Positions 45,112 to 57,486 of a DNA stretch of 64,000 bases are shown here, piece after piece. The stretch is from assembly GCA_035771175.1 (NCBI GenBank), contig CM069607.1, positions 16,686,001 to 16,750,000 of the forward strand, given 5' to 3'. This DNA is from Paratinospora sagittata. Lineage: Eukaryota > Streptophyta > Magnoliopsida > Ranunculales > Menispermaceae. The position numbers and the translations under genes were made by a program. The notes beneath the pieces were generated by a model. That model was given only the letters and a program-made list of their open reading frames with translations, ran no database searches and was not told the origin of the DNA. How positions within the stretch are numbered: position 1 is the first letter of the stretch; each line of letters opens with the position of its first letter.

Positions 45112-46693
45112 AATACTTTTGACTTTAGTACTTATGCTACTTTGGGTCCATGCATGTTAGCATCAATAAGAACAGACTTTTCAATCCATGCGTATTTCTT
45201 TTTCTTTCCATTTAACACAGTACATCTAAGCATAGTAGGACCTTCCCTATGACACTTACGTCATTTCAGTCTTTTGGTCAATAAAGTGTCATATTCTTTT
45301 TGCTTTGACCCATATGTATAGCCTAAGCCAGCTCTATCAAATGCACATCTTTGTGATCCTAACATCATGTCAAATAAATTTTGACCATTGGTAAACTTAA
45401 TCTCTATGTTGTTCAAGTCTTCATTTTCCTTTTTCAGTTTCTTAGCAGCCTTCTTAAGTTGTTCATTATCTAGGAACATATCATCAAGTTCTTCTTGTTG
45501 AAACTCTATTTCCTCAAGAGCTTCTTCAAAACCACACTTGAGCTTTTCATTTTTCTTAATTTCTTTGGAAAGCTGTCTTAAGATCATGCACATGAATATC
45601 AAAAGCATTAAGTTCATCAACAGGTTCAGATTTTACCTTTGTGCTTGCCATTAAGCACAATGCATCCGTGTGATTGAATCTGGTTCATCCTCACGCGAGC
45701 TTGAATCATCCCATGTAGCTTTAAGAACTTTCTTGCCCTTCCTTTCTGATCTTGTGTTCTTCTTATATCTAGTGGGACATTCACTTTTTACATGACCTGG
45801 TTTGTTACAACCGTAACAAATTAACTCTACAGGTTTTGACTCGGGTTTCTTTCCTTTGTGAAATTTGGAGTGTGAACCACTCTTATTTTTTCTTCTAATC
45901 AAACTATTAAATTTCCTAGATAACATAGCCATGTCATCTTCTGAATCTGAATCATCTTTTGAATCAATTTCAACATTGAGGGCAATAGATTTCTTCTCTT
46001 TCTCCTCAACCTTGATTGGACACTTCTTATCTTTCATTTTTATTTCATGAACCATTAATGAATTAACTAGTTCATCAAGGGTATATTCAACCAGGTTTTT
46101 AGCTTCCTCAATGGCCATGGCCTTGGGTTTCCAAACTTTAGGTAAACCCCTTAGAAACTTTCTAACAGTTTCTTCTTGGTCATAGCTCCTTCCTAGGTTT
46201 CTCATCTCATTGATGTTTGTAGTAAACTGAGCAATTGCTTCAACTATGGACTCAGTTTCATCCATCCTATAGGTCTCATATTTCTCGACTAGCATTCGGA
46301 GCTTTGCCTTTTTAACTTGAAAAGTTCCTTCATGGGTGACTTCTAACTTATCCCATATTTCCTTTGTTGTTTCACAAGCACTAACTCTATTGAATTCTTC
46401 GACAGATAACTACAAAACTGAATGTTTACGGCTTGGTTATTCAACAACTCTCTTTTCTTTTCCTTAGGAGTCCATTCATCTAGCTCCTTAGGGACATTGA
46501 CACCCTCTACTGTTTTAGTAGGTGTTGGACAGCCATTTGTCACAACATCTCACATTTCTATGTCATGGGCTTTTAGGTAGAATCTAATCTTAGTTTTTCA
46601 ATGTGCGTAGTTGTCTCCCTTGAACAAGGGTAGCCGATTTGTGGACTTTCCTTCACTTGAAAGATATGCATCCCTTGCATTATTTCCTACCAT
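45112..46693 (-). pseudogene. gag: copia gag remnant with CCHC knuckle
   Basis: Start MVGNNARDAYLSSEG at 46693. PLFKGDNYAH, one TGA, TKIRFYLKA is the conserved gag start. Then ELDEWTPKEKKRELLNNQAV, AKLRMLVEKYETYRMDE and RSYDQEETVRKFLRGLPKVW. Knuckle CYGCNKPGHVKSEC is complete. A coiled-coil-like stretch (EEALEEIEFQQEELDDMFL) and KFTNGQNLFDMMLGSQRCAF follow; the second knuckle has TGA in place of its first Cys. It ends FYVV-stop at 45102-45100, immediately before ATG. The arrangement is nearly collinear with 59153-63667. Confidence 0.9.
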
Positions 46694-46732
46694 ACTTAAT
46701 CAAAGATTGTTAGATATTTTGATGGTTAACTT

Positions 46733-46745
46733 GTTCTGATACCAA
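46733..46745 (-). other. Primer binding site (degenerate)
   Basis: TTGGTATCAGAAC on the reverse strand, one base from the expected TTGGTATCAGAGC, next to the LTR end TGTTGGCCCA at 46747 on the forward strand. Confidence 0.8.
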
Positions 46746-46746
46746 C

Positions 46747-48388
46747 TGTTGGCCCATATGTGTCCAAGAGTGGGGTGAATTGGACACTTAGGAGATTTTA
46801 ACCTTTCTTTAAAATCATTTAAATAAATGAAAGCAGATTAAAATAAAGTAAAGCAGACAGGTAAAATAACAATAAAAGAAATAGTACACACAAGATTTAT
46901 AGTGGTTCGGCCTCGCCTACATCCACCACCTAACCTCCTCAGTTAGGATTAGTCCAAACTCCGCTATGGATCTTCTTCTGGGTGAAGATCAAATAGGTAC
47001 ACTTTCTCAACTTACGGGTGTGAGAAGAACCGTTACACTTTCTCAACTTACGAGTGTGAGAAGAACCTTTACTTAACTTTCGGGTGTGAGCATAATTGTT
47101 ACAACCTTGAGCAACACTTGCTCTAGCCTAGTGATAAACCAGTCACTAATAGCAAATTACAAGATGAAATATGATTCCCTTTACTTAGAATCAAAGGGAT
47201 GCTTACAAAGCTTTACGTTTGAACATTCTACTATCACAGATTCAACAATGTATGAAAGATGAAGTGCAGCTGAAAATCAGGTTCAAAAAGGCTTTCTTCT
47301 TCTTCGTTGGATTTTGAAAATGACTTAAATGAAGTTCAAGCAATCCAGAAGACTTAGAGTATTAAAATATGTTTGACAACTTGGAATAGTGAATAAAAGA
47401 TTAACTTCCAAATTTTTTTGCACAAATGATAACTGTTTAAGCGATTTCAAAACAAGTTAGCAATTTTCGTATTTTCAAATCGTTGTCTATATCTACAGCA
47501 AAGCATCATATATATAGAGATAACAATGGTGCAATGGACTTGGGAAGTTTTCAAGTATGATTTTGGCGCACAGTGTTATTTCAAACAACAGACAAATTCT
47601 TGCCCGAAGAGGATATGATTTAGTTTGTGCAACAACACCTAAATCTTTTGATTAATCATGGGAAAGGAATGTCCTGATAGCATTTTAGAACGTTCTGAAC
47701 AGATTCAAAAAGTTATGAAAAGTTGTGCACAGTTCTGAAAAAGTATAAGTGTCAGAACCGTGACAGTGTTGAATTAGCGTCCTGATTGGCTAATCAGCGT
47801 CCTGACGCATAATATCAACTTTGTCGTTTTGTTCCTTTGAGGGCGCTCATGGACCATAAGCGTCTTGCTGAATTGTGAAGTGAGGGCGCTACTCAATGTA
47901 AGCGTCCTAATATACTTAGTGATAAAAATGACTAAAAACCATGAGGGCGCTAATCCACAGTTAACGTCCTGCTTGTTTTAAAATGTTTAAAGTCACGAGG
48001 GCGCTATTTAACAAGTAAGCGTCCTGAAATTTTAAACCGCAAAACATAAGGGCGCTACTGACCACAGAAGCATCCAGATGTTTTAAAATATTTTAAAAAC
48101 AACTGAAAAACATAAGGGCACTGCTGGACAATGAGCATCATGATGTTTTAACTCGTAAAAATAGTAAGTACGCTGAAGGACGATCAACGTCTTGAAAGTT
48201 ACTAAGTTGGTTCTTAAGTGAGGGCGCTCCTATTCAAGCAACATTTTGATTCTTCTCCAACTTTTAACTATCAGTGTCCTTAAAGATTAAAAACATTAAA
48301 AGCTCGAAAATCTTTTAGCGAGCTGATACTAAATCAGCTTCCTGACAAGTTCATTGGTTGACTTTAATGAGGCCGTCACTGATGAAGT
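46747..48388 (-). mobile_element. 5' LTR of reverse copia element, 3' portion
   Basis: The LTR runs from 46747 to 48388 and resumes at 56169-56669 beyond the nested element. On the reverse strand it starts TGTTGAACCAATTTTTC and ends CCCCACTCTTGGACACATATGGGCCAACA. TATA (CTATATATA) at 47517-47509; U3 GC-core units 47770-48370; leader hairpins CCTAAC 46929 / GTTAGG 46942, ATCTTC 46970 / GAAGAT 46984, TTCTCA 47004 / TGAGAA 47021, TTCTCA 47040 / TGAGAA 47057. Related to the solo LTR at 24650-27440. Gene-free. Confidence 0.88.
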
Positions 48389-49949
48389 TGATAGCGTAAA
48401 TTTTAAATTCGCAAGCATACGAATTATTAAGTTATAATACCTATGGTGATTGGGTTATCTTATTCACAAAGAAGGTAATTTTACTATTCTTAATTCCCAA
48501 TTCTACAATGATTAATGGTTTTATCTAGGTGATAAAAAGAGATTGTTTAATTGCAGGGATTTAAAATAAACAAAATCAAACAAAACAATATAAGTTAAAT
48601 GGAAATTGGAGAGATATCAATGGATTTATAGTTCTAGTGTTTAGATCTCACTATGTTGTCTCTCATGATCTCTAATAATTGTGTTAATGAATTAATTTTT
48701 GAAATTTATAAATCCTGAATCCTTTTTCATTCAAACCCCTCTCTCGAGTGATAGCTTGAATATCTACTCTCAATCTATCAATTCCCTTTCTCGAGTGACA
48801 AACCTTTAGATCAAGAATGCCTTAGGTTCTATGATTCATTTTAATGGATTTCAAAAGGTTTTGTAGGTCTCTCGACTCAATACTCTACCCTAGGTTACAA
48901 AACTCTTGCTCTAATTCGATAACACCTCTCTCGAGTGTAAGAGACCAAATCTAATTTCATTCAAAGAGTGATCAGCAATTTGGAAACATTAAGCATGGAA
49001 AATCATAAATAAACCCAAAAGATTACTCAAAAACATATACACAATGACTCAATCACAAGATCCACCAAAGCTAAATCAAAACTCTAGATTATCTATTTAG
49101 TTCATAATCAAATCCATAGATACAAGAGAAAGTGCTAAAGAAGAAAACATGAAAACAAACTAAGATTAGAAGACAAATGAAGAAATCCCCTTTGTCAATG
49201 GTGGACTCTCCTTCTTCTTCTTATCTCGAACCTGCAACTTTTCTTCTTCTTCAATCCTTCACTTGCCTCTCTTTCAAAACCCTAACCTAACCTATTCTAT
49301 TCTAATTCCAATTTGCAAGATAAAACAAATGTAAGATAAAGTTTGAGATCCTTCTTAAAACCCGAAAAAAATGCTTATATACAAGGAGTCAAAATACCAA
49401 AATGGGTAACAAAAACCCACATAAGACACACAAAAAACATGCATGATGAACAGTAATGGCACCGTGGCGCCCAGAATGTGAAAAATGCACATTTTGTGCA
49501 TTCTTCTCTTGGCTTTTTGTTGGCTTTTGGTTCACTTCTTGGGCATGTTCTTGACTTCATTTTGGCTTTCACTGCACCTCATTAAGCTCCTTATTCACCT
49601 ACAAACAAAGAAAAAACAAATGTAAGTAAACTATATTAATCAATTAATATAAAACTATATGCAAGTATGTATGTATGAACATGCAAAATATGAGAATATT
49701 AATATGAAAATGATGCAATTGACTTTAGAAAAAATACCTAAAAATCATTATTATTTTCCTAAGCTAGCCTAATGCATGCAATTCATGGAAATATCTAGAA
49801 CTAACTTCTAAAATTCATAAAAAAACATCTAAATGGACCTAAAACACTAAATTTGAGTAATTAATGCAAATATATCTAAAAACTAGCTAGATGCACCTAA
49901 AAACCTATGAAATTAACATGTAAACTAACAACTAAAACTCAACTTATCA
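48389..49949 (-). repeat. 3' LTR of non-autonomous element
   Basis: Contains four CTCTCTCGAGTG-like motifs (about 48739, 48787, 48870, 48946). TATATAAGC box on the reverse strand near 49375 with a GC block GTGGCGCCC about 80 bp upstream (near 49463). Not coding. Confidence 0.9.
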
Positions 49950-49963
49950 AATTCCCCCAAACT
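49950..49963 (-). other. Polypurine tract
   Basis: AGTTTGGGGGAATT on the reverse strand, next to LTR start TGATAAG. The same tract is at 2958-2972. Confidence 0.88.
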
Positions 49964-51389
49964 TAGACTTTGATCGTCCCGAGCAAAGAGAAAAATGAAA
50001 GTTGAACAACAAAACTTTTCACATATTCTTGGATGAACAAGGATTTGATTTGCAAAAATGGATTCTCATGATCTCAAAGATAGCATACATCTCATACAAC
50101 AGAACTCAAGGAAAACTTTGAAAGTTTAAACTTGTTGTCTAGAATTTCAACCTATAAAACCATGCCTTCTTTTCTATCCTCATTGACAAATAAGCAAAGA
50201 AATCATTCACATGACCACTCGTAAATCATATAGACAAATACAAGCAAGATAGATTTATGATCTCAACAAAACAAAACATGAACTTCATATGCTTGCTTTT
50301 CACATTTCTCTCCACTAATGTAGGTCTCACACCAATTAAGATCAATAGGACTTTATTAAGCTTGTAAAGTAAGGCCAAGGGTAAGGGTATAACAACAAGA
50401 ATAAAATGAAGCTCAATACACCCAAAACCTCTTTGATACATAACACTTTTACACATTTTATGCCTTACGAAATAAGCCAAACCCAACACATTATCCAAAA
50501 CAGGATTTTTTTTTAAAATTTTTTAAATCAACATTTTCATTCACATTGCCTCCCAAAATACCCCCAAATTTATTTATTTCACTCATTGATGAAGAAAAAA
50601 ATATTTTCTTTCCATTTTTTCAATCTTTTTCATTCTTCATCTTTCTTTTTCTTCTTTTTTTTTCACATATTTTGAACCATTTTGAATCTTTTCTCATCAC
50701 CTTCACATATCATTTTCATTCCATAGCACTTGTACAAATAATTTCTCATGAAAAATAACCCAACCCATTACAATTCACATTTTCAAAAAGATTTAAGGGT
50801 GCAAGGGTGAAAATAGGGAAAAATCAATAAAAGGCTTTGGCTAATCATTTTAGGTGACAATAAACAGAATATAAGGCTCAAATAGGGTGACTAGGAGCAA
50901 TACAACAATTGGGTAGGCCTTTTGGCTCAATCTATCCAAAAATGGCCTAAATCATCTCTATCATGGTGTGATCTCTAGGATTTGGCCTCAAGAAAAGATC
51001 AAGCAAGTTCTAAAGTTCTGTTTGAGAAGTCAGACCTAAAGATGCTTAACTTGCAAAAATCTCAATTTTAAAAGTAAGTGGCACTCATGATATGATTCAT
51101 ACTCACAAGTCAACAAAAATGTCAAATAAACATGGCAAAACAAATCAAGCACACAGACTTAAAAGTACTTTCTAATTTTCCAAAGGTCATGTTCAGAAAT
51201 GAGCGCTAATCCAATCTTAGATCATCCATTCAAAGTTAAATCACATCAAAATTCATAAAAGAACATAGAATTATTCATGACCTTTCATTTATTTTAAACA
51301 CAAAACAAAGACTAAAATTTTCAAAATTTACACTAGTATGCAAACTAAAACATGCAAATTAAACTATGCAAACTAAAATATGCAAATTA
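49964..51389. other. Gene-free internal region of non-autonomous element
   Basis: AT-rich, 1.4 kb. The first 240 bp match 2732-2957. A pyrimidine run at 50600-50680. No ORF or RNA gene that I can support. Confidence 0.6.
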
Positions 51390-52629
51390 AACTAAGCAAT
51401 ATAAACATTGAACCCTCCCCAAAACTGAAATTTAGAATTGTCCTCAATGAGAAAATAAATGCAGATGCAAAGGACATAAAATAGTAAGGGAAAGGTTAAG
51501 AAACTCCCCAAAACATCCTCAGTTGTCATCCTCTTCGTCCTTGTCTTCCTCTTGTTGAGGAGACTCATGGAACTGTGGTGGTTGTGGGAATTGAACAGCA
51601 GGGGGGCCAACATTGACGCCGGATGCAATGAACATCTACACCATTGATTGGTTGAACTCAATTGAATAATGGAAGAATTGGTCCATGTGGTGCCATTGAG
51701 TGCGAACCTCTTGCTCAAGATGGTTGCTTCTATCAACCATTGACAAAGATTGTGCCTGAGGTGATTCTTCACAAAGATTCCTTGATGAAGAGGCGTCAGC
51801 ACTAGGCCCCCATCCAGGAGGGATCTCTGCGTCATCATCTTGTCTAAGACGAACCAAAGTTCCACTGTCAATCACGTTCTTGGGCTACAGTAACTCTTCA
51901 TCCTTATTCCATCTAACTCCCGCTTTATCACGTAAGGCACATATAAGTGAAGGATGAGCAAGCCCACCAGTGGTGGGGGGCTTAATGTTGTAGATGATGG
52001 AACTTTGAATTACTTTTCCCACATCAATGAACTTTCCAGTCATAATGGGATAGAGCAGTGCTGCTCGATCTTTGGAAATGCCATTCTTATGATCTCCTGG
52101 AATCAACTTAGCGTTCAAAAAGTTCAACCACGCCTTGCTTAAGTAGTTCAATCCCTTTTTTGGCATTGTTCGTGGCTCCCCCTTGTAAATTTTCTAACTC
52201 CTTGTTGGGCAAAGAGTTTTGATAATTTCTTTAGTGACAATTCCTGTGGCAACATACTTCGAGTAGTCATCACCATCAACGTTTTGTTGCCCGTACAATT
52301 CATTGATGGTGGTTCTATCAAATGGCACCATCTTCCCCTGCACAAATACTTTGTAGTCAACACTTCTTTCATGGGCATTGGTGTAGAATTCACAAATGAC
52401 CAAAATAACTGCGGGTTGAGGTTGTCGTACAAAATTCTGCCATCCTCTTGCAATAATCATGCTTGCAATTTCTGGGTATTGTAGGGGGAGCGACACATAT
52501 GCCTCGCTCTTTGATTAAGCTTATCCTCAGCACATAGCCATAAAATTGTTTGGAAGTCTCATGACTAATAAACTTTGTATGATCATAAGATTGGGAGGAA
52601 GAAGAAGGTTTCGCCTTTTTGGGTGCCAT
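51390..52629 (-). pseudogene. Accessory protein of the non-autonomous element (copy 4 of 4)
   Basis: Reverse-strand start MAPKKAKPSSSSQSYDH at 52629; basic/serine head, then FISHETSKQFYGYVL and ISLIKERGI. After a frame change: MIIARGWQNFV, CEFYTNAHERSVDYK, VFVQGKMVPFDRTTINELYG, then LNYLSKAWLNFLNAKLIPGD, ISKDRAALLYPIMTGKFIDV, GKVIQSSII, GGLAHPSLICALRDKAGV, and a tail from 51871 with QVRTQWHHMDQFFHY. Landmarks FY-x-N, V-x-G-x-x-x-x-F and LLY-x-I-x-x-G correspond to those of the other three copies. The head-to-tail order is complete over about 410 residues with at least three frame breaks. Confidence 0.68.
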
Positions 52630-53476
52630 TTCACCGGAATTGATATCTCAAAGTCTTCCACAAAAACTTAGCTCCACTAAGTCAAGATGGACTAAGGCAA
52701 TAGATGAAACACTTAGAGGGCACTCCAACACGTTCACCAAATTTGGGTAAAATCGCCACCAAAAAAAAAAAAAAAACCAAAATTCCACAATACTCACATA
52801 AATTCCAACAAACGCAAGGTCATGCCATTCATACCCATCTCAAATCCAAGAGAATATAACCACGAAGCTCAAACTTGGATGAAATCTCAACAATACTAGC
52901 AATAAAACGTGGTGGATGCTAGTGTCCCCAATTTTCGGATGCCCTAGGTTGCTTCAAAGATGAATGTGAATGATATTTCAACCCACAAATCTGTCCAAGA
53001 TGGGGAATATGATTAAAACTTAAGAATGAATGGAAAATATGAAAAGAAATGGGCGGAGAATGGTGCAAATTTTTTTTTTCAAAGATTTGGGGCAGAAGAA
53101 GAGAAAAAGGGTTTTAAAGGAGTTGCAGGAGCGAAATGAAGGATTGAAAATGAAGATTTTTTTTTTTAGCACAGCGTAACGGCGACGTGGCGCCCAGAAG
53201 AACTACCCTATTCTTTTTTTTTTCTTTTTTTTTTGGGCCACTGATCTTTTTGATTTGACCTGAAAAAGATAAAGAAACTTGTTATTTAATGAATAATACA
53301 AGATGAAACTACTATACTATATTGACTAAAAATAAAACAAAACATGAAAACTAAAAATTAGTTGGGTTGCCTCCCAACAAGCGCTTCTTTTCAATCATTA
53401 GCCAGACTTTCTCTTCTTATTTGAATCGCGTATGTTTCCTTATCATTTCGAGCATCCTCCCGTCTTCCTCATCTTT

Positions 53477-54469
53477 CTAATTTGATGAAGGAATCATCAG
53501 ACTTGTGCACTCCTCCCACAAAAATTGATATGACTGATTCGTCGGTGGAAACACATAGTCTGATGAAGCATCACTCTCAACATGTGGAGGAATTTCATCA
53601 AAATATTCAGTTGGTGCTTTGGAAATGTTTAGGCATTGACCTCCAAGCACCTCTAAATGGCTTTTATCATTACCCTCTACAACTTCAACTTGTAGCCCTT
53701 GAGAAAACCGATCCACAAAATCAAAATTATATTCCTTGACATCCAAGCACTCTTCCACCTTAGTAGGCACCTCTTCAACCTATGACATCTTAAGATTACC
53801 CAATTGTATATCCATAGGCACCTCTTGATTATCACACTCGAGCACATCCATAAACAATGCTTGATTATCATGTTCAATCACATTTGGTTGGTGATATGTA
53901 CTCGTTTCTCCTCCTCTTAAGGCTTTATAACGTTGTATCTCTTCTACAATAGTCAGTTGCCTTGGTGGTGGCGGTGGTGCCATGTCTTGGCATAAAAAAA
54001 TTTCCTTTTCAACATCTTCTTCTTCCCTGTTTGAAGTAAATTGCTCTTCTTGAACTCTCCAACTTATGAAAGAACTCAATGCCTCCTCCAAAGGTGATTT
54101 CTTCTCCACGTGGTTGTAGATGCTCGGTAGAGGTTGCAATTCATTCCATGAGTCATTGTGGGAGCAGTTCTCATGGTCATATATACCCGAATGGTATTGA
54201 TGGGGGTAAAGGTCACCCATACAATTATATTCCCAATGTTGACCATATTGAACTTGTTCCATACTTGAATCCATTCCAAAATCTCTTATGGTTGCAGCTC
54301 CCATACCGTCCATAGTATGGTGAGATCTTGCAGTATTAATATTGTCCATTTGATGTTGAAGGTGTTCTAGTTGATGTTGAAGGTAGGAAAGTGACGCCGA
54401 CAACGTTGTAATAGGATCCACTCGCCCAAAATTATCTTGGAAAGTGGAGTGGTTACAATTGTATGCCAT
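53477..54469 (-). pseudogene. PBS-proximal ORF of non-autonomous element, unknown
   Basis: Start MAYNCNHSTFQDNFGRVDP at 54469; 229 codons to a TAG at 53780, then open in the same frame for another 101 codons to 53477. A heptad-like helix SASLSYLQHQLEHLQHQM lies near residue 30. His/Tyr/Glu-rich middle, acidic charged C-terminal part (VEEVPTKVEECLDVKEYNFD). Its position after the PBS is where gag normally lies and the coiled coil would suit a particle-associated protein, but no gag motif or zinc knuckle is visible. Single TAG only; otherwise well preserved. Confidence 0.55.
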
Positions 54470-54637
54470 TTCTTCAAAAAGACAGAATAAAAAGAAAAAT
54501 CAAGTAAAAGAAAATTCAGAAAAAGAGACAAACAAATGTTTTTTTTTTCTTTTTAACATATAACAAACAAACAAAAGTACCTAAATTAAATCCAAAATCA
54601 CTTCGAATTGGTATTAATAAAAGTAAAATTGACACCT

Positions 54638-54655
54638 TCCCCGGCAAAGGCGCCA
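54638..54655 (-). other. Primer binding site (tRNA-Asp type)
   Basis: Reverse strand TGGCGCCTTTGCCGGGGA, one mismatch (T for G at position 8) to the complement of plant tRNA-Asp 3' end as I remember it; six bases from the LTR. This PBS type is usual for Athila/Tat-group gypsy elements. Confidence 0.8.
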
Positions 54656-54661
54656 AAAAGT

Positions 54662-56163
54662 TGATAGCGTAAATTTTAAATTCGCAAGCGTACTAATTAT
54701 CAAGTTATAATACCTATGGTGATTGGGTTATCCTATCCACAGAGAAGGTAATTTTCCGAATCTTAATTCCAAATTCTACAATGATTAATGGCTTTATCTA
54801 GGTGATAAAAAGAGATTGTTTAATTGCAGCGATTTAAAATAAACAAAATCAAACAAAACAATGCAAGTTAAATGGAAATTGGAGAGAAATGAATGGATTT
54901 ATAGTTCTAGAGTTTAGATCTCACTATGTTGCCTCTCATGATCTCTAATAATTGTGTTAATGAATTAATTTTTGAAATTTATAAATCCTGAATCCTTTTT
55001 CATTCAATCCCCTCTCTCGAATGATAGCTTGAATATCTACTCTCAATCTATCGATTCCCTCTCTCGAGTGACAAACCTTTAGATCAAGAATGCCTTAGGT
55101 TCTATGATTCATTTTAATGGATTTCAAAGGGTTTTGTAGGTCTCTCGACTCGATACTCTACCCTAGGTTACAAAACTCTTGCTCTAATTCGATAACACCT
55201 CTCTCGAGTGTAAGAAACCAAATCTAATTTAATTCAAAGAGTGATCAACAATTTGAAAGCATTAAGCATGGAGAATCATAAATAAACTCAAAAGATTGCT
55301 CAAAAGCACATACACAATGACTCAATCACAAGATCTAACAAAGCTAAATCAAAACTTTAGATTATCTATTTAGTTCATAATTAAATCCATAGATACAATG
55401 GAAAGATTTAAATAAGAAAGCATGAAAACAAACTAAGATTAGAAGATAAATGAAGAAATCCCCTTTGTCAATGGTGGACTCTCCTTCTTCTTCTTATCTT
55501 AAACTTGCAACTCTTCTTCTTCTTCAACCCTTCACTTGCTTCTCTCCCTAACCTAATATATTCTATTCTAATTCCAATTTGCAAGATAAAAAAATGTAAG
55601 ATAAAGTCTAAGATCCTTCTTAAAACCTTAAAAAAATGCTTATATACAGGGAGTCAAAAGACCAAAATGGGCAACATAAAGCTACATAAAACACACAAAA
55701 AACATGCATGATGAACAGTAACGGTACCGTGGCGCCCAGAGTGAAAAATGCACATTTTTTGCATTCTTCTTTTGGCTTTTTGTTAGCTTTTGGTCCGCTT
55801 CTTGGCTTCTTGGGCATGTTCTGGACTTCATTTTGGCTTTAATTGCTCCTCATTAAGCTCCTTATTCACCTACAAACAAACCAAAAACAAATGTAAGTAA
55901 AATATATTAATCAATTAATATGAAAATGGTGCAATTGACTTTAGAAAAAATACCTAAAAATCATGATTATTTTCCTAAGCTAGCCTAATGCATGCAATTC
56001 ATGAAAATATCTAGAACTAACTTCTAAAATTCATAAAAACATCTAAATGGACCTAAAACACTAAATATGAGTAATTAATGCAAATATATCTAAAAACTAG
56101 CTAAATGCACCTAAAAACCTATGAAATTAACATGTAAACTAACAACTAAAACTCAACTTATCA
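54662..56163 (-). repeat. 5' LTR of non-autonomous element
   Basis: Pair of 48389-49949, about 60 bp shorter mainly through a missing stretch in the U3 AT-rich part. Same CTCTCTCGAGTG motifs and TATATAAGC box. Nothing coding. Confidence 0.9.
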
Positions 56164-56168
56164 GAAGT

Positions 56169-56669
56169 AAGTGTCCTAATGAATAAGTACATTTCAACCT
56201 TGAACATTATCAGCGTCCTAACTTACTAAGTCCAGGAGGGCGCTGCTCAAACATTAGCGTCCTGAAAGACACTTAAAAACAATTTTTCATTTTTCATTTA
56301 AAACTCTATAAACACGATTAAAATCTCGGTATTTTCGAATCAAATCAAACACGAAAAATTCAATGCAAATGATTGAAAATCAACTCGACTAAATAATGCA
56401 ATCATGCATATTGTTGAATCATATGATAGTGAAGATTCTACAACCTAAACACAATCTAATCATACAACTATCTTCAAGTGATCATGGTCTTCAAGTAGAT
56501 CTTGATAACACGTTCACCAAGCATCATTAATTCTTTGAAACCTTCAAGTAAGATTAGATGTGCCATGCATGCAATGTTATCATAAATAGAATGTGGTTTG
56601 TAATCATCAAAATATCATTCATATAAAGGACATACTCTTGTGAGGGACATGAGAAAAATTGGTTCAACA
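56169..56669 (-). repeat. 5' LTR of reverse copia element, 5' portion
   Basis: Joins 48388 once the nested element is removed; the same junction is uninterrupted in the solo LTR at 26720-26790. Ends (LTR start) GGTTCAACA at 56669. TAATG at 56670 would be the target duplication, but the other copy is lost. Confidence 0.8.
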
Positions 56670-57486
56670 TAATGGAGCTCCAAAACCCATTGTTGTCACA
56701 ACAATAGGGGTGGCTCGTGTACAAATGAAAACTGTATTTTTCTCTACCAATTTGCAAGCAATTAACCATAGTTTCACTAAGAATTCTCTTACCTATCAAA
56801 TCCGAGCCGAAATCCCTCAAATTGCGCTCAATACACCTTCATCCAACCTACCAATCTAACCATTGACATTTTTAAAGAAAAAGGAGCGATCCATGCCTCA
56901 AATTTACTCATCTAGCTTTCGTTCTTCACCCCTTTCTTCGTTTCCCTCTTTCTCCAGCTCAATTTTTCAGGAATGATCGAGAAATTTCTGTTTTAAAACA
57001 TGCACACCGCCTTACCATCCACTTAAAAAAAGTCTGTCAAAACGTGAGGAGCCTTTGGAAGGAGTGCGCTTCTCCTCTGCCCAGAAAATAGAATTTTGTC
57101 CAAACCTGTGAGAAGCGCACTTCTTCTTCGTGGGAGCGTGCTTCTCTAAAAGATTTCAGAACCACTTATCTCGGGTTTTCACCACTGGAGCGTGCTTTTT
57201 GGGAAATAAGCGCACTCCTTGCAAAAAATCAGAATTTCATGCTCTGTGGAATCCACCACTAGAGTGCGCTTCTCCCTAAGGAGCCCGCTCCTTGCATTCT
57301 AGTTACTATTTATTTCAAAGTATTGGACCTTTAATGATATAATTAACATCCTAGTGTACCACTAGTCCTTTATCACATGAATTTTCATCATTCTAAGGTC
57401 AATACACGTACGCATACACATATAAATACGTCTTGCTATACGTATAAGTCAGCGATTATGTTTGATGCGACGTACGGGGTGTTACA
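56670..57486 (+). repeat. gypsy-like LTR, 3' portion
   Basis: Ends CGTACGGGGTGTTACA at 57486. Contains facing GAAGCGCACTTC / GGAGTGCGCTTCTCC units at 57040-57290. The left end is lost. No gene. Confidence 0.5.

Larger units (their letters stand above)
48389..56163 (-). mobile_element. Complete non-autonomous LTR element (LARD-like), 7.8 kb (TSD GAAGT)
   Basis: LTRs 54662-56163 (5', 1502 bp) and 48389-49949 (3', 1561 bp) start TGATAAGTTGAG and end GCGAATTTAAAATTTACGC...TATCA on the reverse strand. GAAGT at 48384-48388 and 56164-56168. It carries a tRNA-Asp type PBS, two unknown or accessory genes and a polypurine tract, but no gag, protease, RT or integrase. It must have used enzymes from another element. 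The LTR pair is very similar by eye, so it is younger than the copia element it sits in. Confidence 0.93.
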
